Below, one piece after another: positions 41,358 through 50,316 of a DNA stretch of 64,000 nucleotides; position 1 is the first letter of the stretch, and each line of letters starts with the position of its first letter. The stretch spans positions 62,001 to 126,000 of the forward strand of contig NZ_JBFNXH010000014.1 in assembly GCF_040812395.1 (NCBI RefSeq), given 5' to 3'. This stretch comes from Paenibacillus_E sp040812395 (GTDB taxonomy: Bacteria > Bacillota > Bacilli > Paenibacillales > NBRC-103111). The notes under the pieces were generated by a model. It was not told where the DNA came from. It made no database searches and was given only the letters and a program-made list of their open reading frames with translations. The position numbers and the translations under genes are program-made.

Positions 41358-42833
41358 ATGACTGAGAAAACAAAAATCTTTCAACCAGGATGGAACTTCG
41401 ACAACACTTATGCTCGTCTGCCTCATACATTTTTTACCAGACTGAATCCTGCCCCTGCATATTCGCCGAAGTTAATCATTTTTAATGAACAGTTGGCAAC
41501 CTCCCTGGGGTTAAACGGCCAAGCGTTGCAGAGCGTTGAGGGTACAGCGGAGCTTGCAGGCAACCGGATTCCTGAGGGCGCTCTACCTCTTGCTCAAGCT
41601 TATGCGGGTCATCAATTTGGGCATTTTAACCGGTTAGGGGACGGCCGTGCCCTTCTGCTTGGCGAACAGCTCACTCCCCAAGGCATACGGGTTGATATTC
41701 AGCTTAAGGGTTCCGGCAGGACGCCTTACTCCCGCGGGGGCGATGGTCGCGCGGCACTTGGACCGATGCTGCGTGAATACATCATCAGCGAAGCCATGCA
41801 TGCCCTTGGCATTGCTACGACACGCAGCCTAGCGGTGGTAACAACTGGTGATTCCGTATTCCGGGAAACTGAGCATCCCGGTGCAATTCTTACCCGTGTA
41901 GCTGCCAGTCATCTGCGCGTCGGCACCTTTCAATATGCCTCTCAGTATGGTTCTGCCGAGGATCTTCGAGCCTTGACTGACTATACTTTGCAAAGGCATT
42001 TTCCGGAAATTAGTGCTGATGGGAACCGATATCTTGCCCTGCTTCAAGAAGTAATCAAGCGTCAGGCTGATCTGATCGCCAAATGGCAGCTTGTTGGCTT
42101 TATTCACGGTGTTATGAATACTGACAATATGGCGATTAGCGGAGAAACGATTGATTATGGTCCATGCGCTTTCATGGATGCCTATGATCCGGCAACCGTA
42201 TTCAGTTCCATTGACAAGCAGGGCCGCTATGCTTATGGCAATCAGCCATATATTGCTGCATGGAATCTAGCTAGATTTGCTGAAACCCTATTACCGTTGC
42301 TACATGACGACGAGGCGCAGGCTGTCAAATTGGCCGAGGATGCAATTGCAAGTTTTTCCGAGTTCTATCACCGTAAATGGTTCGCGGGTATGAGGGCAAA
42401 ACTGGGAATTTTTAACGAAGAACCATTGGATGAATCTCTTATTAACGACCTGCTTAGTATGATGCAGAAGTATCGTGCGGACTATACCAATACCTTCCTT
42501 TCATTAACTTTTGGTAAGCATGAAGATACAGTCCTGTTTGGCACCGCGGAATTTGATCAATGGCATGAGCTATGGCAGGCAAGACTCAGTAGACAGCAAG
42601 AATCAATAGCCTCCTCGCATCAGTTAATGCGCAACAGCAATCCCGCCATAATCCCACGTAACCATCGGGTTGAAGAGGCATTAGAAAGCGCGGTGGATCA
42701 TGGAGATTACAGCGTGATGGAACGGCTTCTTGATGTTCTTTCAAGCCCCTTCGCGCACTCCTCTGAACAGGCAGATTACTCAACACTTCCTGAGCATTCG
42801 ACTCGTCCGTACCGAACCTATTGTGGTACCTGA
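41358..42833 (+). CDS. selO: SelO/YdiU protein adenylyltransferase (AMPylase)
   Basis: 491 aa, full length and ending in the family's YRTYCGT (usually Y-x-TFCGT). Pseudokinase fold that transfers AMP to Ser/Thr/Tyr of target proteins in redox homeostasis. Conserved segments: LPLAQAYAGHQFGHF, LKGSGRTPYSRGGDGRAAL (nucleotide loop), and HGVMNTDNMAISG plus DYGPCAFMD (active-site Asp). CAGGAGA before ATG. It is unrelated by function to its neighbours; the MarR/epoxide hydrolase upstream and azoreductase downstream all fit an oxidative-stress theme. Confidence 0.93.
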   Translation: MTEKTKIFQPGWNFDNTYARLPHTFFTRLNPAPAYSPKLIIFNEQLATSLGLNGQALQSVEGTAELAGNRIPEGALPLAQAYAGHQFGHFNRLGDGRALLLGEQLTPQGIRVDIQLKGSGRTPYSRGGDGRAALGPMLREYIISEAMHALGIATTRSLAVVTTGDSVFRETEHPGAILTRVAASHLRVGTFQYASQYGSAEDLRALTDYTLQRHFPEISADGNRYLALLQEVIKRQADLIAKWQLVGFIHGVMNTDNMAISGETIDYGPCAFMDAYDPATVFSSIDKQGRYAYGNQPYIAAWNLARFAETLLPLLHDDEAQAVKLAEDAIASFSEFYHRKWFAGMRAKLGIFNEEPLDESLINDLLSMMQKYRADYTNTFLSLTFGKHEDTVLFGTAEFDQWHELWQARLSRQQESIASSHQLMRNSNPAIIPRNHRVEEALESAVDHGDYSVMERLLDVLSSPFAHSSEQADYSTLPEHSTRPYRTYCGT

Positions 42834-43052
42834 TATACAGCACTCGATTATCCAATTTACCGTTAAGAAAAACTTCATCATAGATATTGCGGAAATTCAT
42901 CAAGGTTGCAAACAAATGAATCCGGGTTAGCCGATCAGCTGAACGTCATCGATTTGAAAAGATATTCGTGAGAAGAATACATCTTTCTCCACCGAATGGA
43001 AATGCTATATTTCGTCTGTCAAATAAAAGTTCAATTCGAGAGGGGCATTCCA

Positions 43053-43688
43053 ATGACAAGCGTCCTTTATATTACTGCTCATCCTCATGACCATCAATCG
43101 TCCTATAGCATGGCAGTCGGCAAGGAATTTATTGATGCTTACCGAGAGGCTAATCCAAATGATGAGATCATTCGTCTCGACCTGTACAACCTCTACATTC
43201 CACATATTGATGCTGATGTGTTCAGTGGGTGGGGGAAACTCCGAAGTGGATCAGATTTCGCATCATTAACCCAAGACGAGCAGAAAAAAGTGGGGAGACT
43301 CGGCGAACTAACTGAACAATTTATTGCAGCTGACAAATATATATTCGTAACTCCCATGTGGAACTTTTCCTTCCCTCCGATCATGAAAGCATACCTTGAC
43401 GCGCTCTGCGTTGCGGGGAAAACGTTTAAATACACGGAGAGTGGGCCTGTTGGGTTGTTAACGGGTAAAAAAGCTTTGCACATACAGGCCCGAGGAGGCG
43501 TATACTCTGAAGGCCCTGCTGCTGAGATAGAGTCAGGACATCGCTATATCAGCATCATTATGAACTTCTTCGGAATTCCGTCAACGGAAGGGCTTTTTGT
43601 AGAAGGGCATAATCAGTTCCCTGAGAAGGCTGCAGAAATAAAAGAGAAAGCAATCGTTAAGGCGCGTGAATTAGCCAAAACGTTCTAA
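43053..43688 (+). CDS. azoR: FMN-dependent NADH-azoreductase (second copy)
   Basis: 211 aa, flavodoxin-like quinone/azo reductase. FMN loop ILYITAHPHDHQSSYSM-type start, then FVTPMWNFSFPPIMKAYLD, AGKTFKYTESGPVGLL and ARGGVYSEG. Paralogous to the protein at 3964 but clearly diverged (HPHD instead of ANNR in the phosphate loop). ATG 43053 has GAGAGGGG 7 nt upstream; the longer open frame begins within non-coding sequence. Followed by a strong terminator, so it closes the stress-gene block before the NRPS genes. Confidence 0.9.
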   Translation: MTSVLYITAHPHDHQSSYSMAVGKEFIDAYREANPNDEIIRLDLYNLYIPHIDADVFSGWGKLRSGSDFASLTQDEQKKVGRLGELTEQFIAADKYIFVTPMWNFSFPPIMKAYLDALCVAGKTFKYTESGPVGLLTGKKALHIQARGGVYSEGPAAEIESGHRYISIIMNFFGIPSTEGLFVEGHNQFPEKAAEIKEKAIVKARELAKTF

Positions 43689-43699
43689 GAACAACAGAA

Positions 43700-43737
43700 G
43701 CCCCAACCTAGTTTAAGGCTGGGGCGTTGTTTTTTTG
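43700..43737 (+). terminator. Intrinsic terminator
   Basis: GCCCCAACCT (43700-43709) pairs with AGGCTGGGGC (43716-43725), one mismatch, then GTTGTTTTTTT. It separates the azoreductase from the NRPS genes. Confidence 0.85.
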
Positions 43738-43866
43738 CAAGGTTTTGAAGCGGGGAAGGTAAAAACTTAATAAAAGTCACCTAGATAAAAATGTGCATTT
43801 ATTATATTATTGGATTATAATTCTATTAAATACCATTTTTAGGAAAGATGGGAGGACAATTATTTT

Positions 43867-46800
43867 ATGCAATCTGCGGATTCGAATCGTGCAGATCACT
43901 TATTTCCCATGACACATGCGCAGAAGCGAATTTGGTATGGGGAATTCATGCATGCTGACACGACGTTGCATTTGCTGAGTACAATTCTCGTATTCCGCGG
44001 TTTGATCGATCAGAGCAAGATGGTAGAATCGATTCAACAATTAGTGGCTCGACACGATGCCTTGCGCATGAGGCTAGTGCTGCCTGAAGGTGACGAGGAG
44101 CCGACCATGGGCATCTTTTCTCTGGATTCATTTCCGATCGAAACTTTCGACTACCGGGATGCAAGTGTGGAAGAATGGAAGGAAGTATTGCACCAACAGG
44201 AAAAGCAGCCGATTTCGTTAACGAGCCGGATGTTAATCCGCATTATCGTGCTGCGGGTGGCTGAGAACGAAGCGCGAGTAATGATATGCGCTCATCACAT
44301 CATCATCGACGGACTATCCCTCACGATTCTCGGCGATGAGTTGCAGCATTTGTATCTACAATCCCTCGGTTACGCCATTCCCGATTTGGAACCCGCGCCT
44401 TCCTTCTTGGAACAAGTTCGCAGCGAAACTACTTACATGGAAAGCCCCCGTTTCGTAAAGGACCGCCAATACTGGCAGGATCAATTTATGACGATGCCAC
44501 CCACCAGCCGATTGAAACCAAAATTGTACGGGGAAGATGGTCTGGAGGCCGGCAATAACCACTTTGCTGTGGGACCGGAACTGCGTAATAAGCTTTATGA
44601 ATTCAGTAGAGATCAAGGCGTCTCACCGTCTGTCCTGTTCATGGCCATTCTCTCCATCTGGTTCTCCCGCATAACGGGCGAAGATGAGGTGCTTCTGGGA
44701 ACCTTTTCGAGCAATCGAACTTCCCGGGAAACCAAAAGCATCGTTGGCATGCTCGTAAGCACGACTCCCTTTCGAATTAGCGTCGATAAGTCCGACCCAT
44801 TCCTCGATTTTATCCAACTCGTTAAGCGTAAACAGAATGAGATCTTTCGCCATCAGAAATATCCGTACAACCTCGTTGTACCTGCTCTGCGGGAGTCGTT
44901 CGGCATCTCCGATCAACCTCTGGAAGTGTTCATGAATTACCTCCCCATTGAATGGCAAAGCCCATTGCCTGACGGTCCTGTTCAATACCATGTTGAACGA
45001 GGCGCGAGCTGGCATCAGGGAAATGAATTGACGATCTTTGTCGATGATTACGTACATACAGAGGATATGTTTATACACTTCCATTATTCCGCCTCACGGT
45101 TTACCAATGAAGAAATAACCCGTTTTAACAGCCACTTGATCAGTTTGATGCAGAGTGCTTTGACACAGCCTGATCTTCCGTTAAGGCAACTGACCATGAT
45201 TTCCGCTGAGGAAACGAACCTCATTCTAGGCGAATTCAACAGTAAATCTGAGGGCGAACCGCCTGTTGTGACGGTGTTCGAGCGAATTGAAGAACATGCG
45301 AAGCTGAGGCCGGATCGAATCGCAATTGTCCACGAAGACGAAGCATGGAGCTTTGGTGAATTGAACGCCCAAGCCAATCGACTAGCCAGACTGCTCTTGG
45401 AGCAGGGGCTAGAGCCAGAGGACAGGATCGGTATTTTGATGCCCCGTTCCATCCAAATGGTGGCTAGTATCTTAGGTATCTGGAAGGCAGGCGGTGCGTA
45501 TATTCCGCTTGATCCTGACGCTCCAATTGAGCGGGCAATCGTTATTCTCCGCGATGCGGGCGTGAAGCTGCTGCTGATTGGCGCTGAGCAAAAAAGCGAA
45601 GAGCTCAGTGAACTTCTAACAGACATAACGATGCTGGTGCAGGAGGAAATCGATGCGGAGTTACAATCCCGCTCCGCTGAAAACCTCAACCGAGTACCAA
45701 GTTTGGATTCCCTCGCTTATATCCTATTTACTTCTGGTTCCACGGGCCGTCCGAAGGGCGCTATGCTGGAGCACAAGGGGATGATGAACCATGTGGCGGC
45801 AATGGCGGCGGAACTCGATATGACGGAGTCCAGTGTGGTTGCGCAGAACGCTTCGCATTGTTTTGACGTGTCGGTATGGCAATTTTTTGCCGGAATGTGT
45901 GCTGGCGGTCAAACGGTCATATACAGCAGTAGTCTGCTCCAGCGCTCGGAAGAGTTTCTGGATCGGATGGTTAAGGATGGAATCACAGTGCTGGAAGTAG
46001 TACCTTCCTATTTGGCCGTGCTGCTCGAAGTGCTGGAGAGTCGCCACCGTGCTTTGTCCAAGCTAAGATATTTAATCCCGACCGGGGAAGCGTTAAAACA
46101 GGATATGCTTAAACGCTGGTTCGCCCTGTATCCGGACATCCTTGTTGTAAACGCTTACGGACCTACTGAGGCGTCGGATGACATCACCTTGCATATTTTG
46201 CGGGAAACGCCTCCGCAAGAAACGATCCCGATTGGTCGACCGTTGTCCGGCTTTCGCATCTATATCGTTGACGAAGTGGGTCAATTGTGTCCGATTGGGG
46301 TAAAGGGTGAGATCTGGGTGTCTGGAATCGGCGTCGGCCGTGGATACTTAAACGATCCAGAGCGCACGGCCGCAGCGTTCATAGATGACCCGTTCTCGCA
46401 AGAGGTTCAGAGATTGTACAAGACAGGCGATCTAGGTCGATGGATGCCTGATGGGCTTATTGAATTTTTCGGGCGTAAGGATCATCAGGTGAAGATTCGG
46501 GGCTTCCGCATCGAGCTTGGTGAGATCGATAGTGGGGTTGTCAACCATCCTGACGTGACCCAAGCGGTCACAATCGATCTGGATGACGGTACAGGTGCTC
46601 GGGCGATGTGCGTCTATTACACGGCCCATCGACCTTTGGAAGTTGCGGAAGTCAAGAGCTTTCTGGAGCAGCGGCTGCCCAGTTATATGGTGCCGTCATT
46701 CTACATGCAGCTCGACGAGCTGCCTCTCACGCCGAACGGCAAGGTAGATCGCCGATCATTGCCTCAACCTGACAGGATGGCAAGTTTGCAGCAAGAGTAC

Positions 46801-49800
46801 GTCCCGCCCAGGAATGAGACGGAGTCACTGCTCATTGAGCTGTGGCAGGAAATTCTCGGCATAGAGAGATTGGGCATCCGCGACAATTTCTTTGAACTGG
46901 GCGGTCACTCCCTGAAGGCGATGACATTGTTGTCTCGTATTCATAAACTTTTTCATGTTGAAATATCACTCGGCGAACTGTTCCGATTGTTGACGATCGA
47001 AAATTTGGCGCCACTCGTTCAATCGACCGGGATTAAAGCGCATAAGCCCATTCTTCCCGCACCAAAGCAAAACTATTACCCTCTATCCTCGGGGCAAAAG
47101 CGGCTTCATGTGCTTCAGCAGTTCAAAGGCGGTGCGCTGAGTTATAATATGCCAGCTGTGCTCGAAGCGGAAGGCGCGCTCGATCGGTCGAGGCTGGAAG
47201 AAGCCGTGCGAGCGCTAATCACCCGGCACGAAATGCTGCGCACCAAGTTCGGATTCGTGGATGGAAATCCGATACAACAGGTGCAGACGGAAGTGGACTT
47301 TTCGCTTGCTTACTTCGATATAGAGGAGACGCAAGGAGAGGGCTTAGAGGAAATCATCCGCGCTTTCATCCGGCCTTTTGATTTAAGCCAGGCACCGCTG
47401 ATGCGCGTTGCTCTTATTAAGCGGGCGTTTGAGCGCCATCTCGTGCTATTCGATATGCATCATATCATTTCCGACGGCACGTCGCTCGCTGTGTTAATGG
47501 AGGAATTGGCGCAGCTCTATGCGGGAATGCCGCTGCCGCAGCAGCAGTTGCACTACAAAGACTTTGTGTTCTGGCAGCAGCAGGATATGCGTTCAGAGGC
47601 GCACAGCCGGTTGGAAGCGTTCTGGCTGGAGCAATTTAGCAAATCGGTCCCGGTACTGGACCTGCCGTTCGATCATCCGCGCCCGTTGCTTCGAGATTTT
47701 GTCGGAGGACGCGTGCATTTCGAACTGGATGGCCAGTTGACGCAGGAAGTCAAGAGACTGGCCAGGTTGACGGACACTACGCTGTTCACGTTGCTCTTGG
47801 CGGCATATGGATTGCTGCTGGCCAAGTTAAGCGGGCAGGATGAAATTATGGTTGGAACGCCGGTTGCCGGGCGCAATCATGCAGATACGGCGAATCTCAT
47901 TGGCATGTTCGTGAACACGCTGCCCGTGCGCTTGCATCCTGAGGGGGGACAATCGTTTGCAGGTTATCTTCGGCAAGTGAGGCAGACGGTACTTGGAGCG
48001 TTGGAGCATCAGGACTATCCCTTCGAAGAGCTTGTGGAACGGGTTGCGCCACTCCGCGATTTGAGCCGCAATCCACTGTTCGATACCATGTTCATATTGC
48101 AAAATACGGAGGCCCCGAAGCTCGCTTGGCAAGACGTTCATCTGACTACATATCCGTTTGAATTCCCAATAGCCAAGTTCGATCTTACACTCACGATCAT
48201 TGAACAGGGAAATGGCTTGACCTGCCATCTGGAATACGCATCAGCGCTTTTTGCACAGGATACCGCAGAACGGTGGGCCGCCTTTTATAAGGAATTGTTG
48301 CAGCAAATCGTGAAGAGTCCTGGGCGGGAGCTTCACAGCATCAGCTTGATGGGTGAAGCGGAACTCCAAAAGTTGAATGCGTTATTCCTGAGCAAACGGA
48401 CGCCCATCGAGACAGAACAAACGTTACATGGACTATTTGAGCAGCAGGCAGCGAGAACGCCCGAGAGGATTGCCCTTGTTTGCGGAGGGGAACGAATCAC
48501 TTATGCCGAATTGAACCGGAAGGCAGACCGACTTGCCGCCAAGCTGCGGACAAAAGGGGTTGTGCGGGACGAAGTCGTCGCTTTGCTCGCCGATCGTTCT
48601 GTTCAGCTTATTGTGGGACTACTCGCTGTTAATAAGGCAGGGGCGGCTTATCTTCCGCTTGATCCTGATTATCCGGAGGAGCGTATTCGCCTGATGCTGG
48701 ATGACAGCAGTTGCCGGGTCGTATTAACTCAGTACACTCACCTCGGGAAGGGCACAGAAGGTAAGGTGGCTGTGCTGCTAGACCGAGAAGAGAAAGGCCA
48801 GTCTGAGGAAATCGTTGGTTTGGATCATTCAATCTTGGGGTCAAGGCAGAGTGCGCGGCCCGTTCATCCGAATGATCTCGCCTATGTCATTTATACCTCA
48901 GGTTCGACTGGCAAGCCGAAGGGGGTTATGATCGAACATCGTTCCGTGCAAAATTTGCTCCTCGGTATGATCGAAGAGATTCCGCTTGCCGAAATGAACA
49001 CCGTATTGTCATTAACGACGGTATCGTTTGATATATTCGTACTCGAAACGCTGCTTCCGCTCATGCTCGGTTCCACGGTTGTCCTCGCAACGAAAGATGA
49101 GCAACTCGACGCGGAGCGTCTTGCAAAACTGTGTCTGCAGCACCGAGTGGAGCTGCTACAAGCGACTCCGTCCCGATTGCGGATGCTGCTCGGCAATCGC
49201 CGGATGGCCGAGGCGTTAGCTTCCATGCGCTGCGTGCTGGTCGGTGGAGAAAGGCTGACCGAGCCCTTGCTCCAGCAGCTAAGGGAAGTAACACAAGCCC
49301 GCTTGTTCAATATGTACGGACCCACGGAAACGACTGTCTGGTCCACGGTCAAGGAGGTAACCTCGGATTCGCGCATTACGATCGGCAGCCCGATACTCAA
49401 CACGCGTGTTTATATTATCGATGCTTACGGCGAGCTCCAGCCGATCGGCGTACCAGGAGAGCTGTGCATCGCAGGCATGGGCGTAGCCCGCGGCTACTTC
49501 AACCGTCAGCAGCTGACGGCGGAGCGGTTTTTGCCGGAACCTCTAATCGATGCGGAAGATGGCAGTCAAGCACCCCGGATGTACAGAACCGGTGACCGCG
49601 CCTGTTATTTGGCAGATGGAACAATAGAGTATCTAGGGCGTCTGGACGACCAGGTCAAAATCCGAGGCAACCGGGTTGAACCAGGCGAGATTGCCGCAGT
49701 GTTAGCACGCAATCCTCGTATTCGCGCCATTGTTGTGGTAGACGGATCTGATGAAAGGGGCCATTCCTATTTGGCCGCTTATTACGAATCGGATGAGGAT

Positions 49801-50295
49801 CTCACCGCAGGTGAGCTCAGGGAATATATCAGACGACGGCTCCCCGTGTATATGGTTCCTTCATATTTTATAAGACTCGAAAGCCTGCCGATGACGCCAA
49901 ACGGCAAAGTTAATAAAGCGGCGCTGCCCTCCCCGGAAGTGGCGATCGTTCCGGAATCCCGAGATACCGTGCCCCTTAATGAAGGCGAGAGGATCTTGTC
50001 GACTCTTTGGAAAGACCTATTAGGGCTCAGCGAAGTCGGGCGTCACGATAACTTTTTCGAACTAGGAGGCCATTCGCTGCATGCAGCGCAGTTGGTAGAG
50101 AGCATTCGGAAGGAACGGGAAGCGGATCTTTCGTTGACGGACTTTTTCATGTATCCGACGATCGCATCTTTAGCAAATCGTTTGTTCGGGCAGCCTCCTG
50201 CCGGCGATCGGGTTTCAGCCGCCGAAGAGCGCGCTGAAGGACGAAAAGCGCTGATGAGAAAACAGCGGGAATCCCGGAGCAATGCAAGAGCATAA
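43867..50295 (+). CDS. Nonribosomal peptide synthetase, C-A-T-C-A-T
   Basis: 2142 aa, two modules. C1 at ~10-440 with intact HHIIIDG; A1 ~470-965 (TSGSTGRPKG); T1 ~970-1045, Ser in GGHSLKAM; C2 ~1065-1490, HHIISDG; A2 ~1520-2020 (TSGSTGKPKG); T2 ~2030-2105, GGHSLHAA. Reading the pocket residues by alignment to GrsA gives D-V-W-E-I-T-A-D-D for A1 (no match I recall) and D-I-L-Q-L-G-M-V-W for A2, very near the glycine code. It begins with a C domain, so the first unit is acylated or handed over from another carrier. GGGAGGA precedes ATG. First gene of a three-gene operon. Confidence 0.93.
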   Translation: MQSADSNRADHLFPMTHAQKRIWYGEFMHADTTLHLLSTILVFRGLIDQSKMVESIQQLVARHDALRMRLVLPEGDEEPTMGIFSLDSFPIETFDYRDASVEEWKEVLHQQEKQPISLTSRMLIRIIVLRVAENEARVMICAHHIIIDGLSLTILGDELQHLYLQSLGYAIPDLEPAPSFLEQVRSETTYMESPRFVKDRQYWQDQFMTMPPTSRLKPKLYGEDGLEAGNNHFAVGPELRNKLYEFSRDQGVSPSVLFMAILSIWFSRITGEDEVLLGTFSSNRTSRETKSIVGMLVSTTPFRISVDKSDPFLDFIQLVKRKQNEIFRHQKYPYNLVVPALRESFGISDQPLEVFMNYLPIEWQSPLPDGPVQYHVERGASWHQGNELTIFVDDYVHTEDMFIHFHYSASRFTNEEITRFNSHLISLMQSALTQPDLPLRQLTMISAEETNLILGEFNSKSEGEPPVVTVFERIEEHAKLRPDRIAIVHEDEAWSFGELNAQANRLARLLLEQGLEPEDRIGILMPRSIQMVASILGIWKAGGAYIPLDPDAPIERAIVILRDAGVKLLLIGAEQKSEELSELLTDITMLVQEEIDAELQSRSAENLNRVPSLDSLAYILFTSGSTGRPKGAMLEHKGMMNHVAAMAAELDMTESSVVAQNASHCFDVSVWQFFAGMCAGGQTVIYSSSLLQRSEEFLDRMVKDGITVLEVVPSYLAVLLEVLESRHRALSKLRYLIPTGEALKQDMLKRWFALYPDILVVNAYGPTEASDDITLHILRETPPQETIPIGRPLSGFRIYIVDEVGQLCPIGVKGEIWVSGIGVGRGYLNDPERTAAAFIDDPFSQEVQRLYKTGDLGRWMPDGLIEFFGRKDHQVKIRGFRIELGEIDSGVVNHPDVTQAVTIDLDDGTGARAMCVYYTAHRPLEVAEVKSFLEQRLPSYMVPSFYMQLDELPLTPNGKVDRRSLPQPDRMASLQQEYVPPRNETESLLIELWQEILGIERLGIRDNFFELGGHSLKAMTLLSRIHKLFHVEISLGELFRLLTIENLAPLVQSTGIKAHKPILPAPKQNYYPLSSGQKRLHVLQQFKGGALSYNMPAVLEAEGALDRSRLEEAVRALITRHEMLRTKFGFVDGNPIQQVQTEVDFSLAYFDIEETQGEGLEEIIRAFIRPFDLSQAPLMRVALIKRAFERHLVLFDMHHIISDGTSLAVLMEELAQLYAGMPLPQQQLHYKDFVFWQQQDMRSEAHSRLEAFWLEQFSKSVPVLDLPFDHPRPLLRDFVGGRVHFELDGQLTQEVKRLARLTDTTLFTLLLAAYGLLLAKLSGQDEIMVGTPVAGRNHADTANLIGMFVNTLPVRLHPEGGQSFAGYLRQVRQTVLGALEHQDYPFEELVERVAPLRDLSRNPLFDTMFILQNTEAPKLAWQDVHLTTYPFEFPIAKFDLTLTIIEQGNGLTCHLEYASALFAQDTAERWAAFYKELLQQIVKSPGRELHSISLMGEAELQKLNALFLSKRTPIETEQTLHGLFEQQAARTPERIALVCGGERITYAELNRKADRLAAKLRTKGVVRDEVVALLADRSVQLIVGLLAVNKAGAAYLPLDPDYPEERIRLMLDDSSCRVVLTQYTHLGKGTEGKVAVLLDREEKGQSEEIVGLDHSILGSRQSARPVHPNDLAYVIYTSGSTGKPKGVMIEHRSVQNLLLGMIEEIPLAEMNTVLSLTTVSFDIFVLETLLPLMLGSTVVLATKDEQLDAERLAKLCLQHRVELLQATPSRLRMLLGNRRMAEALASMRCVLVGGERLTEPLLQQLREVTQARLFNMYGPTETTVWSTVKEVTSDSRITIGSPILNTRVYIIDAYGELQPIGVPGELCIAGMGVARGYFNRQQLTAERFLPEPLIDAEDGSQAPRMYRTGDRACYLADGTIEYLGRLDDQVKIRGNRVEPGEIAAVLARNPRIRAIVVVDGSDERGHSYLAAYYESDEDLTAGELREYIRRRLPVYMVPSYFIRLESLPMTPNGKVNKAALPSPEVAIVPESRDTVPLNEGERILSTLWKDLLGLSEVGRHDNFFELGGHSLHAAQLVESIRKEREADLSLTDFFMYPTIASLANRLFGQPPAGDRVSAAEERAEGRKALMRKQRESRSNARA

Positions 50296-50316
50296 GCACA
50301 CTAGCGGAGGAGGAAA

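Noticed and set aside
45084..45689. 201-codon Ser-rich open frame antisense to the first NRPS
   Set aside because: Artefact of GC-rich third positions opposite the A domain.
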